Of a DNA stretch of 64,000 nt, positions 44,055 through 55,188 are shown in pieces. Source of the DNA: Methanocorpusculum petauri (lineage in GTDB: Archaea; Halobacteriota; Methanomicrobia; Methanomicrobiales; Methanocorpusculaceae). Numbering within the stretch: the stretch's first letter is position 1; each line of letters starts with the position of its first letter. The notes beneath the pieces were generated by a model. The model ran no database searches. It saw only the letters and a program-made list of their open reading frames with translations, and was not told the origin of the DNA. The stretch covers positions 1 through 64,000 of the forward strand of contig NZ_JAPTGB010000002.1 in NCBI RefSeq assembly GCF_026891975.1, written 5' to 3'. The position numbers and the translations under genes were made by a program.

Positions 44055-45554
44055 ATGAGACGCAATAGACAAAATAAGGCAGAGCCCAACACTGAGAAGT
44101 ACCGGATAGATTCACTAACCGATATAACATGGAGCAATCTGAAAAACGTGATCCGGTACAATCACTATGCCCAGATGTTGCTCATTCTACTGATCATGGG
44201 AGGAATCCTCCGGTTTTACAACTTGGGATATAATTCCCTATGGCTTGACGAAGCATGCACCTACGACTTTGCCAAACTATCACTCGGCGGGATACTGGAA
44301 CTAACAACAAAAACCGGAGATGTCAATCCACCTCTATTCTACGCAATAGAACACTTCATGCTCGTACTTGGAAACAGTGAAGTAATTCTCCGGTTCATAC
44401 CTGCACTGCTCGGTGTGTTTTCCATTCCTGTGATGTATTTTCTTGGGAGAGAAATCTGCGGACGACTTGCCGGTATAATCGCGGCGGCACTTCTGACCTT
44501 TTCCACATTTCATGTATATTATTCTCAGGATGCAAGAGCTTACACTACAGTTCTGTTCTTCTTTTCCTTGGCAGTTCTTTTCTACCTTCTTGCACTGAAA
44601 CGAAACTCAATACCGTACTGGTGTCTCTTCGGCATATTCTGTGCTCTGGCATTCTGGTCTCATTTTTACGTATTCATAGGAATTGGAATTATTTTCCTTC
44701 ATGCCTTCATCATAAAAAGAAACGAGATTTTCAAAAACATTGCATCAATAAAACCAATCATAATCGGACTTCTCTCATTTGTTCTCCTCACCTCCCCTCT
44801 CCTGTATGGGACGATACAACTCTACTTCATGCGAACCGCATCAGCCCCCACATGGGGAATCTCCGGATTTGATGTGCTCACCCAAACAATCGTACTGTTC
44901 TCTGGAAGTCAACCGTACCTGACCGTACTCTTCCTGATCGCGGCATCAATCGGGATAGGATATCTCATGTTCGGCAAGGACAAAAGAAGTTTTGCACTGC
45001 TACTTGCTATGTTGATCATTCTGCCGTTTATTGCCAGTGTGTTCTTCTCATCAATCATGCCAATGAGTCCACGCTACCTCATCTTCGTCCTGCCGTTTTA
45101 CTTCACTGCAATCGGTGCTGCATTTAATTTTCTGCCAAAAGACATTGATGCCAAAAAAATTGCTGTAATTGCAATTATTCTGATAGGTTTGGTAAGCATC
45201 CCTTACTTCACCTCGTACTATACCACTTATTCCAAAAATGACTGGAGGGGATTTTCCGAATATCTCACTGCCGAAACACAGGATGGCGATTATGTAGTAG
45301 TAATGCCCGGATACATGACACTGCCACTCAATTACTATTATGACAGTACAACAGATGCCACCCGCGAAGTACAGGCGAGCTCTGCGAAAGAACTGAGAGA
45401 GATAGAACAAAAACGAGAGAACACAACTGCGTACTACGTAGTCACCGCAGATATTTATGCCGCAAACCCGGAGGGTGATGCCCTCAACTGGCTGAATGCC
45501 AACACCAAATATATGGGAAGAAATATGGGAATCAATCTGTTCATCTCGCAATAA
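44055..45554 (+). CDS. GT39/ArnT-like membrane glycosyltransferase
   Basis: 499 residues with about 11-12 hydrophobic segments, an N-terminal cytoplasmic tail and a conserved first luminal loop NSLWLDEACTYDFAK (catalytic D/E pair of the GT-C/ArnT type) followed by HVYYSQDARAYTTVLFFFSL. A C-terminal soluble part (from about 390) resembles the periplasmic domain of PMT-like enzymes. It would use a lipid-linked sugar. AT-rich composition and placement beside a GT2 gene suggest surface-glycan work acquired with the island. Confidence 0.85.
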   Translation: MRRNRQNKAEPNTEKYRIDSLTDITWSNLKNVIRYNHYAQMLLILLIMGGILRFYNLGYNSLWLDEACTYDFAKLSLGGILELTTKTGDVNPPLFYAIEHFMLVLGNSEVILRFIPALLGVFSIPVMYFLGREICGRLAGIIAAALLTFSTFHVYYSQDARAYTTVLFFFSLAVLFYLLALKRNSIPYWCLFGIFCALAFWSHFYVFIGIGIIFLHAFIIKRNEIFKNIASIKPIIIGLLSFVLLTSPLLYGTIQLYFMRTASAPTWGISGFDVLTQTIVLFSGSQPYLTVLFLIAASIGIGYLMFGKDKRSFALLLAMLIILPFIASVFFSSIMPMSPRYLIFVLPFYFTAIGAAFNFLPKDIDAKKIAVIAIILIGLVSIPYFTSYYTTYSKNDWRGFSEYLTAETQDGDYVVVMPGYMTLPLNYYYDSTTDATREVQASSAKELREIEQKRENTTAYYVVTADIYAANPEGDALNWLNANTKYMGRNMGINLFISQ

Positions 45555-45583
45555 CCCGGTACAAACAGAACGGATATTTCAAC

Positions 45584-46324
45584 ATGGAAAAACTCAGCAT
45601 AATCATCCCAGTCTATAATGATCACACCGCACTTGCCAAGGCACTACCGGCATCAATTATGGTACTGGATACGTTACATCATCCATTTGAGATCATTATT
45701 GCCGAAGATGCAAGTTGTGATGGGAATTATGAAATCTCCAAAAAATTTGCAGAAACTGACAAACGTATCATACTAAATTACAGCGAGACACGCAGAGGAA
45801 AAGGCGGAGCGATCAGCGATGCCGCAAAGCTCGCTTCAGGAGACATCATCTGTTTCTACGATGTTGATCTTTCCACTGAGTTGTCCGTACTACGACCCCT
45901 AATCAATACCATATATCTTGGAAATGATATTGCAATCGGGTCGCGGCATCTCCCGCAAAGTAGTATCACGAGAACCCGCAATCGAAAATATGCGGGAAAA
46001 TTATTTGTTCATCTCGCCCGTGTACTTCTTGGAAGAGGGGTTACGGATTATCAATGCGGATGCAAAGCATTCACACGTGAATCTCTGAATACTCTCATGC
46101 CATATGCCCACACACGCGGATGGACGTGGGACACAGAAATTCTTGCGCTTGCACAGAGGGGCGGGTACAAAATTGCAGAGGTCCCCGTCATATGGAAAGA
46201 AAATGATCGGACTACTCTAAAATGGATAGACACGTTCAGAATGGGATGGGAAGTACTTACGTTCGCATGGAGGATTCGAATTTGTGGGCGCCACCCCCAA
46301 AAGAACACTCATCCCAAAAAATAG
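45584..46324 (+). CDS. GT2 glycosyltransferase, dolichyl-phosphate type
   Basis: 246 residues. The GT-A fold begins with LSIIIPVYNDHTALAKALPA, then IIIAEDASCDGNYEISKKF, YSETRRGKGGAISDAAKLAS and CFYDVDLSTE, the DxD-like metal site, and CGCKAFTRESL. This is the ALG5/DPM1-like class that makes polyprenyl-phosphate sugars, which the neighbouring GT39-like enzyme could use. No membrane helix at the C-terminus. Follows the GT39 gene by 29 bases. Confidence 0.85.
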   Translation: MEKLSIIIPVYNDHTALAKALPASIMVLDTLHHPFEIIIAEDASCDGNYEISKKFAETDKRIILNYSETRRGKGGAISDAAKLASGDIICFYDVDLSTELSVLRPLINTIYLGNDIAIGSRHLPQSSITRTRNRKYAGKLFVHLARVLLGRGVTDYQCGCKAFTRESLNTLMPYAHTRGWTWDTEILALAQRGGYKIAEVPVIWKENDRTTLKWIDTFRMGWEVLTFAWRIRICGRHPQKNTHPKK

Positions 46325-46361
46325 AGGAAACCACATCTGACCGTCACTTCTTTTCCCCCCA

Positions 46362-47633
46362 TTAATCCTTCAGACATCCCAGCGGCACAACGAATACACC
46401 GTCATCCCGGCGATACGCAATCTCTGTGCCGGTCAGAATCATCAGAAAAGACGGTTCACGCATTTTATCAGCATCAACCTTCTCTTTCAGCATCAGCAGA
46501 TGTTTTGCCGCCTCCTCTATCTCCTTTGCACCGAGTTTCACCTCAATTGCAGCCCATCTGCCATCATTCAGGCACACAACCGCATCAGATTCGAGACCTG
46601 CAGCATCGCGGTAATGGAACACCTGCCCGTCAATCGCCTCCGCATATACACGAAGATCGCGATCGCACAATGACTCAAAGAGGAAACCAAAATAACGAAA
46701 ATCATCCAGCAGACGCTCTGGTGTAAGACGCAGAACCGCCCCGGCGATGGATGGATCAATAAACTGACGTTTCGGAGATGTACGAACCGCAGTTTTGGAA
46801 CGCAATGCAGGATTCCATGCAGGAAGATCCTCGGTTACAAAGATGCGGCTCAATGCATTCAGGTACTGGCTGATGGTTTTCTCAGATACACTTTCGTCCC
46901 CGCTCCCCATCGCAATATCATCGTGAATGGTCTTTATGGTCGCCAGTGTGGAAATATTTCGGGAAAGAGAACGCAGCAGTGCACGAACTCGCACAGGATT
47001 TCGTTCAATACCATCCACACGGGAAACATCAGTATTGATGATTGCCTCAACATAATCTATAGCATGGCGCATGGCATTCTTTTCCGTATCACCGATAGAA
47101 GCAGGCCAGCCACCGCGAACAATGGCAAAAGCGATCCGTTCAATAGTCAGCTGGGAAAAACTGTCAATCTCTGTCGTACCGTCGAAAAGATCTTTCAGTG
47201 ACACACTGCCATTGGACTCCTGTGACTCAAACAAACTCATCGGGCGCATCATCAACCGGGAAATTCTCCCGGTACCGGTGTGTTGTACAACATCATCCTT
47301 CGGAACAGCAGAACCGGTCAGAATAAACTGTCCTGCTTCACCCCTCTGATCTACAGCAAATCGTACCGCATCCCACAGGACAGGAGCGGTCTGCCACTCG
47401 TCCAGCAGACGGGGAGTGGCGCCTTTCAAAAGCAGAGACGGTTTGGTATCCGCCGCTCTCAGGTACGATGCCTGCATGTCAGGATCCTGCAGATATAACT
47501 GACTTTGTGAGACCTGGGTTGCCGTCCAGGTTTTCCCACACCATTTTGGTCCCTCAACCAGTACAGCACCGCTGGAATCCAGTCGCTCCCGAAGGAGTTT
47601 ATCCGCAATACGCGGCAAGTATTTCCGTTTCAT
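46362..47633 (-). CDS. AAA ATPase with DUF4143 domain (copy 2)
   Basis: 423 residues. Walker A VEGPKWCGKTWTA (with a DP in the QDPDMQ loop), Walker B RLLDEWQTAPVLWDAVRF, sensor ILTGSAVP and arginine-finger-like RTGRI-type TGTGRISRLMMRPMSLFES, middle DUF4143 part, and a C-terminal AIEVKLGAKEIEEAAKHLL nuclease-like strand. It differs strongly from copy 1. Four 23-base-phased repeats lie just upstream (47687-47778). Functions of these proteins are unknown. Confidence 0.85.
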   Translation of the reverse strand: MKRKYLPRIADKLLRERLDSSGAVLVEGPKWCGKTWTATQVSQSQLYLQDPDMQASYLRAADTKPSLLLKGATPRLLDEWQTAPVLWDAVRFAVDQRGEAGQFILTGSAVPKDDVVQHTGTGRISRLMMRPMSLFESQESNGSVSLKDLFDGTTEIDSFSQLTIERIAFAIVRGGWPASIGDTEKNAMRHAIDYVEAIINTDVSRVDGIERNPVRVRALLRSLSRNISTLATIKTIHDDIAMGSGDESVSEKTISQYLNALSRIFVTEDLPAWNPALRSKTAVRTSPKRQFIDPSIAGAVLRLTPERLLDDFRYFGFLFESLCDRDLRVYAEAIDGQVFHYRDAAGLESDAVVCLNDGRWAAIEVKLGAKEIEEAAKHLLMLKEKVDADKMREPSFLMILTGTEIAYRRDDGVFVVPLGCLKD

Positions 47634-47686
47634 GTTTCCGAAATCCGCTCTACAGTTTCATCCCTGCCGTAGGTATTACACTATTG

Positions 47687-47778
47687 ACTTCCGAAAATAT
47701 CAACATTTCACTTCCGATATTGTGAACATTTTACTTCCGGAAATGTTGAGGATCCACTTCCGAAAATAGTATCCGTCC
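47687..47778. repeat. Four direct repeats phased exactly 23 bases
   Basis: ACTTCCG occurs at 47687, 47710, 47733 and 47756, always 23 bases apart. In the direction of the DUF4143 gene (minus) the core reads CGGAAGT. After each core the next bases are AT-rich with partly shared letters (AAAATAT, ATATTGT, GAAATGT, AAAATAG), and AACATT recurs. The array is 54-146 bases upstream of the ATPase start. Phased repeats of this kind serve as binding arrays for regulators or as iterons. Confidence 0.75.
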
Positions 47779-47872
47779 GGCCCCGTGACCACAGAGGCAC
47801 GGGGATACAAACCTCCCGTCCGCCCCGCGGCAAACACTAATCTATCCAGACCGCAAATAATACAGAGATTTT

Positions 47873-49162
47873 ATGCGCATCCCAATAAAAGACGTCACCC
47901 CCGACTGTGAGCGTGCGGAGATTGCCGGATGGGTTCACGAAGAACGTGACCTCGGCGGTCTTACGTTCCTCCTGATCCGCGACAGAACAGGAATCCTGCA
48001 GGTAACCATCCCCAAGAAAAAAGTCAGCCCCGAAGTACTCGCCGCAGTCAAGGAAGCAAGCCGCGAGTCCGTCATCTCCTGCGAAGGAGTTGTCAAGGCA
48101 ACCGAAAAAGCTCCCGGAGGACGCGAGCTTGTTCCGGATACCCTGAAAGTCATCTCCCGCGCCGCAACCCCGCTGCCGCTGGATGTCTCCGAAAAAGTAC
48201 CGGCAGACCTTGACACCCGTCTGGACAACCGCTACCTTGACCTGCGCAAGCCCCGCGTCAACGCAATTTTCCTGATCCGTAACGCAGCCCTTCGCGCAGT
48301 CAGCGAATATCTCTGGGATCACCACTTCACCCAGGTCCAGACCCCGAAGATCGTCGCAGCCGCAACCGAAGGAGGAACCGAACTCTTCCCCCTCGCGTAC
48401 TTCGACAAGGAAGCATTCCTCAACCAGAGTCCGCAGCTTTACAAACAGATGCTCATGAGCGCAGGATTCGACCGTGTCTTTGAGATCGGCCCGATTTTCC
48501 GTGCCGAAGAACACAACACCGTCCGCCACTTAAACGAAGCAACCTCGATTGATATCGAGATGTCCTTCGCCGATGAACAGGACGCCATGAAAGTGCTCGA
48601 AGAGACAGTCTCCTATGCCTACGGAAAAGTCGCCGACACCTGCAGCAACGAACTTGCCGTCCTTGGTCTCAACGACTTCGAAGTTCCGAAGACCCCCTTC
48701 CCCAAGATCACCTATCAGGAAGCAATCGACATCGCAACCGCCAAGGGCGAGACACTCGTCTTCGGCGATGACCTCTCCACCGCCGCGGAAAAGATCGTCG
48801 GCGACGAGATGGGCACCATGTACTTCATCACCGAGTGGCCGTCATCAACCAGACCATTCTACACCATGCCGTTCGAGGACAGACCCGAAGTCTGCAAAGC
48901 ATTCGACATGATGCACCCGAGAATGGAGCTCTCCTCCGGTGCCCAGCGCTGCCACATCTATGAACTGCTGGTCAGCCAGATCAAGGCAAAAGGCCTCAAT
49001 CCCGATGCATTCGAGTTCTATCTCAACCCGTTCCGCTACGGCATGCCGCCGCATGCAGGATGGGGACTGGGTGCAGAGCGGCTCGTCATGACCATGCTCG
49101 ATCTCCAGAACATCCGCGAAGGCGTACTCTTCCCCCGCGACCGGCACAGAGTCAGCCCGTAA
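47873..49162 (+). CDS. aspS: Aspartyl-tRNA synthetase (archaeal type)
   Basis: 429 residues, class IIb. The N-terminal OB-fold anticodon-binding domain (about 1-105) is followed by motif 2 [40 protein letters not shown] and motif 3 [20 protein letters not shown] near the C-terminus. Archaeal enzymes may be discriminating or also charge tRNA-Asn; methanogens of this group lacking AsnRS usually do the latter. No neighbour shares the operon. A long hairpin follows before the convergent polymerase gene. Confidence 0.95.
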   Translation: MRIPIKDVTPDCERAEIAGWVHEERDLGGLTFLLIRDRTGILQVTIPKKKVSPEVLAAVKEASRESVISCEGVVKATEKAPGGRELVPDTLKVISRAATPLPLDVSEKVPADLDTRLDNRYLDLRKPRVNAIFLIRNAALRAVSEYLWDHHFTQVQTPKIVAAATEGGTELFPLAYFDKEAFLNQSPQLYKQMLMSAGFDRVFEIGPIFRAEEHNTVRHLNEATSIDIEMSFADEQDAMKVLEETVSYAYGKVADTCSNELAVLGLNDFEVPKTPFPKITYQEAIDIATAKGETLVFGDDLSTAAEKIVGDEMGTMYFITEWPSSTRPFYTMPFEDRPEVCKAFDMMHPRMELSSGAQRCHIYELLVSQIKAKGLNPDAFEFYLNPFRYGMPPHAGWGLGAERLVMTMLDLQNIREGVLFPRDRHRVSP

Positions 49163-49285
49163 AAAAATCAACCCCCAACTATTTTTTTTCTCAGCATCTT
49201 TTTCAAAAATAATTTCGCAAAAATAGTTTCAAAAAATGAGTGCCCGCCAACCAGGCTTTCCGCAGCCGCGAAGCGGCAAGTGCAT

Positions 49286-49357
49286 CGGAATTTTTCGTTT
49301 CTGTCAGGGGGACGGAGCAAAGCTCCGTCCCCCTGACATTAGAAACGGGAAATTCCG
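49286..49357. terminator. Long inverted repeat between aspS and polD2
   Basis: A 33-base arm starting CGGAATTTTTCGTTTCTGTC (49286) pairs with its near-perfect complement ending at 49357. The central stem TCAGGGGGACGGAGC with loop AAA and GCTCCGTCCCCCTGA is perfect over 15 bases. It lies between two convergent genes and could terminate both. Flanking GAATTTCC-type arms continue the pairing, which is longer than a simple terminator needs, so a transposon-like origin is possible. Confidence 0.55.
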
Positions 49358-49358
49358 A

Positions 49359-52300
49359 TTAAAAGAAATCCGAAAGATCCATCTGCTGCTTCTCTTCCTG
49401 TCCGAACGTTGACCAGATGTTCATCTCCGTCACCGCAATACGCTGGTTCGTGTACTCCGACAGCTGATAATGCTCGGCCATATACTTCGCAATCTCCAGA
49501 TACTTCGTCACATTCCCCTTGTGCATCGTCGCCTTCAGAACCGCACCGCACTTCGTACACTTCCCTGAGATCGGAATCCTGCGGAAACTCGTCTTGCACC
49601 GCGGACAGCGGAACGACTGCTTCGAAAACGAACGAAGATTGCCGATCATATCCGGCATTAAGTGACTGTTAATAATCCTTTCCGCAAGATCATCCGTTTC
49701 CACCGCACGAATCCGATCCGCAAGTGCCAGCTCCGCCTTGATCTTATCCGTCGTACCTTTCAGAATCGGATTCGTGTACATCGTATCCAGTGGCCCTTCC
49801 GAGATATCGCGGGTATCATGCGTGAAGGAAAAACCCTCGAACTGTCCCGGCTTCCCGACCCGGCTCTCCACATGATCCACCACCTTTTCCAGATTTTTCG
49901 GCGGTGTGTAGGTAAGGCACGCCTCATACACCGCAAGCGGATAGTGATCCATTACATCCACGTTCAGCGTCTCCTTATCCACCTCCTTCGGGTTCAGCGT
50001 CGTCGTCAGAACAAGCGGCGCATCCATCGTACCACCGCGGGTACTCGGCAGGAAAGAACGCGAAAAGTTCACCAGACCATCCATCAACAGCATCACGCAG
50101 TCCTCATCCCCGTCACAGTTCCGCCGCTTTGCCGCATGATAGAACGGGTGGGCGTACCCCGCCTTCGCCTTCGTAAACCCGATCAGCCGGGCGAGAACGC
50201 CCGCACTCGTATGCGGGGCGAGACCAAGAATCAGCTGGCCCACCAGATCCTCAGGTACCTCCGCATGATAAAACGCCGGAAGACCGTACAGCTTCTCAAG
50301 AAGCTGATCCATGTACTTCGCCACCCGCACCAGATACTCGCCGCAGTCCTCAGACACCAGAATATCCTGCGGGTTCAGCTCCACCACCTGATCCGAAGAG
50401 ACCAGCTCCTCGCCGTGCATATCCTTCGTGTATCCAATCTCGCGAAGTTTTTCGACGGAAACCGCAATCTCCGCAGGCCGGAAATGGGTGAGCGGCAGAT
50501 CGATCATATCATAGCGTACCGTACCGTCACGGAACACATACACCTCGTTTGCCGCACGGAGAATTCCCTTCTCCAGCGGCTCAACCACACGTTCCCTGGA
50601 GATAAGACCGCGGACACCTTTCAGTTCGGGAATATCGTTCGCCGAAATACCGGTAACCGCAAGCGCCGCATTGTACTCCTGCCGGAGACTCAGCACACTG
50701 TCCTTCTGGCAGACAACCGGAGCGCCGCACCGCGGACACAGCTCCTCACCCGGCTGGGCAAGAGTGTTACATCGCGGACAGCGGTACACCGCCTCGGTGT
50801 GTGCGCCGCAGTCCGGACACCTGCTCTTGTAAGTCACCGCACCACAGGACGGACACTTCCTCTCACCGGTCTCCACATGAATCATGCCCTCAACCTGACC
50901 GGTTGTCACCGAGGTTCCCGAAAACACATCTCCCGACAGATTCGCATTGCAGACCTTCGCTGCGTTGTCAATCGACCGTTTCATACCGCCGGACTCGCCG
51001 ATGGGGAAGAGAACATGCACCGGCGGCTTCATTTTGCGGGGAGCGGACTTGCCGGGCCGCCCCATTCTTCCGCCGATGCGGGTTCCCGCCTTTGACCGCA
51101 TCTTAATGCCCGAAAGATGTTCGGCCATCACAAGGCCGTTCGTAAACGGCGGCAGCGTATTCCAGTTCGCATTCTTCTGAAGATCGTAGGAAAGTCCGAG
51201 TCCCGCAATCAGCACCAGGGGTGTTTTGATCACATAGTTTCCGTCCGCAACCGTGTGCGGGACAAGCAGCTCTTCAAGAACGGCCTTCACCTCAGGATCA
51301 GCGGGAATATACAAAACGCCGTCACGGACGGACCCGGTCTCCGCGACTTTGTCGGAAAGAAGACGAATCTGATCCTCCGTGCAGTCATCCCAGAACCATG
51401 TGTAGTCGGGATGCAGATACGCACCTTCCGCAACAAATGAAACGGCTTCGGCTTCACTCCCCGGATGACGGAGGCCGCCTTCCAGCCTCCACCACTCCTC
51501 GCAGTAGCTCGGCGGGGCAAGCACATGATTATTTTCAAGGAACTCGCCGTACGAGATCAGAATCTCGCCGACATCAAGGATGTACTCGATCTCCTTTGCA
51601 TCAACATACCTGTTCGCTTCCGCAAGCGTATCGATACGCAGTACCTCTCCCGAGGTCAGGCGGACCGTCGGGCCTTCGATCGTATCGCAGGGCACAACAC
51701 CACACGCCTTACCGGGACGCTCCACCTTCATCTGCGTACCGACCGCCAGATAATCATCCAGCACGTGAAGTGTTGCCGGATTAAATCCGCAGGTTGCAAG
51801 ACCGGTATTCCGCCCGCGGCCCAGCCGCAGGCGGAAACCCCCTTTTCGCATCGGGTAGGAAAACGGCGGGCGGCCTGCAAGCATATCCCGCATGTACTTA
51901 TCTTTTGGATGAATACCCGGCTCTTCCTCCTCCGACGATGTAGATGCCGCTCCTGATATCAGTGTCTCCAGCCATTCCCAGCCGTCGAGATGCATCTTCG
52001 CCACGTTCTTCTGAATTTTTGGTGCTTTGAGACCGATACCTTCCGCAATCACGAGGCACATGCCGCCCCGGACAACATTCGTCTCCACCCGCTCAAGATT
52101 CCGGTATCCGGAGATCTCCTCCTTCTCCGTCGGTTCGCCGTCGATGCAGACCGGGCAGTTGCGGATAATGAGACGGATGTCATCATCTTTGGGGAGATAC
52201 TGCATACTCTGAATACCATTGTACTGCTTTAACTCCTCCACATACCGCTCGATCTCCTCATCACGGGGTTTGTAGCGATCAAGATTCAGGAGGCGGCGAA

Positions 52301-52793
52301 CGTAGTCCCCGACCAGCACCGACAGTGCCTGAGCAGTTCCGCCCGCGGAACGGATCGGCCCTGCATAATAGATAACCAGATACTCAGAACCGTCATCATT
52401 TTTCTTGATGCCGACTTTACCAATACCCTCCGTCGGTGCAGCGACGACACCTTCGGTCAGAAGAGCCATCGACGCACGAATCGCGTGATCCAGAATCTCC
52501 TCGCGGGTCGTCTCCCCGAACTCCCGGGACACAAACGCATCACCGATTTTAAGCGATGCCTCCTCACGACTCATCCGTTCCTCAAGCTCACGGATGCGGT
52601 CGGCAACACCCTTGTAATTCAGCAGCGCCTCAACTCTTCCTGCAAGATCGCTTGCAATCGGAATCTCCACCTCCGCACGTGGATCAAACCCCTTCGCCTT
52701 TGCAGCCTGCGCAATCTCCATCGCCCGATCGAGTTCACTGATCAGATGATCCAGATACGCACGATACCGGGGAGACGTTGCAAGTTCAGCCAT
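49359..52793 (-). CDS. polC: DNA polymerase D large subunit DP2
   Basis: 1144-residue catalytic subunit of the archaeal replicative polymerase D. The double-psi-barrel catalytic motif [18 protein letters not shown] is at about 887-904, zinc ribbons [36 protein letters not shown] (about 655-700) and [12 protein letters not shown]...CTKCG (about 1060-1085) are complete, and the C-terminus QMDLSDFF is a PCNA-binding PIP box. No intein interrupts the gene, though DP2 genes of some other archaea carry one. Its ATG overlaps the HEAT-protein stop by one base (TAATG). Confidence 0.97.
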   Translation of the reverse strand: MAELATSPRYRAYLDHLISELDRAMEIAQAAKAKGFDPRAEVEIPIASDLAGRVEALLNYKGVADRIRELEERMSREEASLKIGDAFVSREFGETTREEILDHAIRASMALLTEGVVAAPTEGIGKVGIKKNDDGSEYLVIYYAGPIRSAGGTAQALSVLVGDYVRRLLNLDRYKPRDEEIERYVEELKQYNGIQSMQYLPKDDDIRLIIRNCPVCIDGEPTEKEEISGYRNLERVETNVVRGGMCLVIAEGIGLKAPKIQKNVAKMHLDGWEWLETLISGAASTSSEEEEPGIHPKDKYMRDMLAGRPPFSYPMRKGGFRLRLGRGRNTGLATCGFNPATLHVLDDYLAVGTQMKVERPGKACGVVPCDTIEGPTVRLTSGEVLRIDTLAEANRYVDAKEIEYILDVGEILISYGEFLENNHVLAPPSYCEEWWRLEGGLRHPGSEAEAVSFVAEGAYLHPDYTWFWDDCTEDQIRLLSDKVAETGSVRDGVLYIPADPEVKAVLEELLVPHTVADGNYVIKTPLVLIAGLGLSYDLQKNANWNTLPPFTNGLVMAEHLSGIKMRSKAGTRIGGRMGRPGKSAPRKMKPPVHVLFPIGESGGMKRSIDNAAKVCNANLSGDVFSGTSVTTGQVEGMIHVETGERKCPSCGAVTYKSRCPDCGAHTEAVYRCPRCNTLAQPGEELCPRCGAPVVCQKDSVLSLRQEYNAALAVTGISANDIPELKGVRGLISRERVVEPLEKGILRAANEVYVFRDGTVRYDMIDLPLTHFRPAEIAVSVEKLREIGYTKDMHGEELVSSDQVVELNPQDILVSEDCGEYLVRVAKYMDQLLEKLYGLPAFYHAEVPEDLVGQLILGLAPHTSAGVLARLIGFTKAKAGYAHPFYHAAKRRNCDGDEDCVMLLMDGLVNFSRSFLPSTRGGTMDAPLVLTTTLNPKEVDKETLNVDVMDHYPLAVYEACLTYTPPKNLEKVVDHVESRVGKPGQFEGFSFTHDTRDISEGPLDTMYTNPILKGTTDKIKAELALADRIRAVETDDLAERIINSHLMPDMIGNLRSFSKQSFRCPRCKTSFRRIPISGKCTKCGAVLKATMHKGNVTKYLEIAKYMAEHYQLSEYTNQRIAVTEMNIWSTFGQEEKQQMDLSDFF

Positions 52794-53275
52794 TATTGGT
52801 AATCAAAGATATTGAGCTTCGTCAGCGTCAGTTCAGCACAGAGCTTCACCTGCGGATCATCGCCAAGAGCCGCCTCGATCAGCGCCGGAACCGCCCGGGC
52901 CTCCAGCCGTTCCAGAGCGGCTGATGCCATCCCGCGGGCACACGGATTATCGGAGGAGAAGAGAGAGATAAGCGGAGGTACCGATGTATCTCCAAAGGAG
53001 GCAAGAACCGCACCGAAGTACTTCTGCACATCCATATTCTTTTCCATCTCCGCATACTCAAGGAGAAGCGGCGTGATCTCCGGTCCCATCTTCACCAGTG
53101 ATCTTCCAAGGTACCAGCGGGTATCAAGGGTTCCGGACCGGAGTTCGGATATCACAACCGGTACAATCTGCCCGGGATTTGTTCGTCCTGCTGCAGCAAT
53201 TTTTTCAACTGCGGCGTGACGAACATCAAGATCTGCATCTGAAAGAGCAGTCAGCGCATCAGTAATATCTGTCAT
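52793..53275 (-). CDS. HEAT-repeat protein
   Basis: About 160 residues made of repeated helical pairs (for example [16 protein letters not shown] and [20 protein letters not shown]), typical HEAT repeats. Such proteins are protein-binding scaffolds. It is coupled to polD2 by TAATG. A role in replication is possible but unsupported except for location. The ATG at 53275 is preferred over a longer frame at 53314 inside mscS. Confidence 0.7.
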   Translation of the reverse strand: MTDITDALTALSDADLDVRHAAVEKIAAAGRTNPGQIVPVVISELRSGTLDTRWYLGRSLVKMGPEITPLLLEYAEMEKNMDVQKYFGAVLASFGDTSVPPLISLFSSDNPCARGMASAALERLEARAVPALIEAALGDDPQVKLCAELTLTKLNIFDYQ

Positions 53276-53279
53276 TTTC

Positions 53280-54257
53280 TTATCCTCTGTCCACCTGTTT
53301 TGCGGCATCATCACGGTTCATCTTCGGCGGGGTTGCGGTTTCGGGGTAGGCAAACTCATCCTCGGGCCCCTGATCTGCTGCATTGATCGTATCCTTTCCT
53401 TCCCAGATAACCAGCTGTTCAAACGGAATATCAATATCCGCCGCACGAAGAGCTTTGAAAATCTTCCAGAGAAGATCTTTTCTGGCATCCCACCAGTACC
53501 CGGACGGCGACCAGATGCGGACGACCAGATTCACCCCGTGTGCACCAAGCTCGTCCACATACACATCCGGGGACGGTGACTTCAGTGCATACGGATGCTT
53601 ATCAATAACTCCCCTGATGACCTCAATGGCTTTTGCTGCATCATCCGAGTACCGGATGGATACCAGATACTGGAACCGCCGGGCAACATGGGCAACATAG
53701 TTGGTGATGTCAGAGGTGAACATGGTTTCGTTCGGGACACGGACGTAGATTCCCTCGTAGGTCCGAAGAGTAGTGGACATCAGACCGATATCCTCCACAT
53801 ATCCCTGGGTCCCGTTGATCTTGATGTTGTCGCTGATGCTCACCGGCCGCTCAAACATAATGAGAAGACCTGCCACAAAGTTTGAGAGCGTGTTCTGACT
53901 CGCAAAACCAACGGCAACCGCGACAATTCCTCCCGCAACCATGAGACCGCTGAAGTCGATGTGCAGCAGAGGACTCATTACCAAAAAGCCGATGAAGTAA
54001 ATCACCCAGCGAACAAGTTTCTGCACGAAGATGATGTTGTTCTTCTCGATTTTGCCGGTAAACATCCGGTTCACGATCCCGCTGAAGACTTTTGCAACAA
54101 TCAGCGTACCGATCAGAATGATACCCGCACCAACAATGTCCCCATACGTGATGCCGTTAATGAGAATGGTATCAAAAAATCCGGTACCACCGTCATCAGA
54201 GCCGCTCAGACCGCCGAAGATGCTGTCATAGATCACAGAAAGGTTCAGATCCGCCAT
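53280..54257 (-). CDS. Small mechanosensitive channel MscS
   Basis: 325 residues. Three to four membrane helices at about 34-55, 78-97 and 104-137 end in the pore helix VAVGFASQNTLSNFVAGLLI (the conserved AxGxxxxxxxxN-type motif), followed by the MscS beta-domain with NGTQGYVEDIGLMSTTLRT and a C-terminal cytoplasmic part. Gates under osmotic down-shock. Two bases after the DUF432 gene stop. Confidence 0.93.
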   Translation of the reverse strand: MADLNLSVIYDSIFGGLSGSDDGGTGFFDTILINGITYGDIVGAGIILIGTLIVAKVFSGIVNRMFTGKIEKNNIIFVQKLVRWVIYFIGFLVMSPLLHIDFSGLMVAGGIVAVAVGFASQNTLSNFVAGLLIMFERPVSISDNIKINGTQGYVEDIGLMSTTLRTYEGIYVRVPNETMFTSDITNYVAHVARRFQYLVSIRYSDDAAKAIEVIRGVIDKHPYALKSPSPDVYVDELGAHGVNLVVRIWSPSGYWWDARKDLLWKIFKALRAADIDIPFEQLVIWEGKDTINAADQGPEDEFAYPETATPPKMNRDDAAKQVDRG

Positions 54258-54259
54258 GT

Positions 54260-55090
54260 TCAGGTCAACCCCGCGTCCATAATAAAGGTACTGTCAATAA
54301 GTGAACCGGCGGCGTTGGAGAAGGATGCAGAACGCCGGGGTTCGTACATCCGCAGGGATCGGGTCATACCTTCATGAAGAGGGCGGGCAACACCGGTAAC
54401 CGCAGCAGTACCTCCGGGGGTGATCACCATCTCAGCCGCCATGGAAACAAAATGCTCGTCAAAGTACACCTGCATTCCTTTTTCGTGAATAACCGCACGC
54501 GATACGTTTATCCAGTCATCGGTGGTGTTTTCGATCTGCAGACGGAGCACACCTTCCAGATAGTTTCTGACACGCGGAGGATAGGAGAAGACACCGGATT
54601 TGTGCCACCGGGTAATAACCCCGCGGTTTGCATTGCCATACAATGAGTACTTCGGGGTTTTGAACGAGACAACGTCGAGAATACTGGTGACCCCGGAGGC
54701 CTGAATAAAGACCCCTATTTCAATCGGGAAAGTCAGGAAGAGGATGCTCGTGCCACGCGGCTCGATCATGACCTCGTCGAACCGGATCTCAAGATAATCG
54801 GTAACAGCTTCGGGAAGGTACAGGGGTTCGACGGGATGAAGGAGCATACGCCCTTCCTTGACACTGACATTGGTATCCCGTTTCCATTTGCCGAGTTCCC
54901 GGTGATAGTGGTACATGTCCAGTTTCTGTTCAATGGAGATGCTAAGGCGGGAAAAGTTGATCGCATAATCAAAGGAAAACGCTCCGTAGTTGAAAAACGG
55001 CATGTCCTCCGCGGGTTCACCGGCGTTCTCGGGAACGGGTACGGAAACAGGAATTTTGTCCCGGGCAGTACGGGAACGGGTTATTCGCAT
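54260..55090 (-). CDS. DUF432 protein
   Basis: 276 residues matching DUF432, a family that is commonly the neighbour of archaeal mscS, as here. It has no membrane helix, and the middle shows TSILFLTFPIEIGVFIQ. Function not known; it may bind or regulate the channel. Starts 98 bases after the SPFH gene stop. Confidence 0.8.
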   Translation of the reverse strand: MRITRSRTARDKIPVSVPVPENAGEPAEDMPFFNYGAFSFDYAINFSRLSISIEQKLDMYHYHRELGKWKRDTNVSVKEGRMLLHPVEPLYLPEAVTDYLEIRFDEVMIEPRGTSILFLTFPIEIGVFIQASGVTSILDVVSFKTPKYSLYGNANRGVITRWHKSGVFSYPPRVRNYLEGVLRLQIENTTDDWINVSRAVIHEKGMQVYFDEHFVSMAAEMVITPGGTAAVTGVARPLHEGMTRSLRMYEPRRSASFSNAAGSLIDSTFIMDAGLT

Positions 55091-55188
55091 GCGTGCTATG
55101 ATTTGCCCTCCGGTTATTGGTGATCAGGTAGGCGGGAAGACTATAATGCAGTTTCGTATTGGACAGGAAAGAAAAAAAGTGAGGAATG

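Noticed and set aside
49662-51095. Plus-strand open frame of 477 codons opposite polD2
   Set aside because: Arg/His/Pro-rich shadow of the polymerase gene, which is convincing on the minus strand.
49359-52793. Intein in DP2
   Set aside because: The reading frame passes from zinc ribbons to the catalytic motif without an inserted block of intein motifs.
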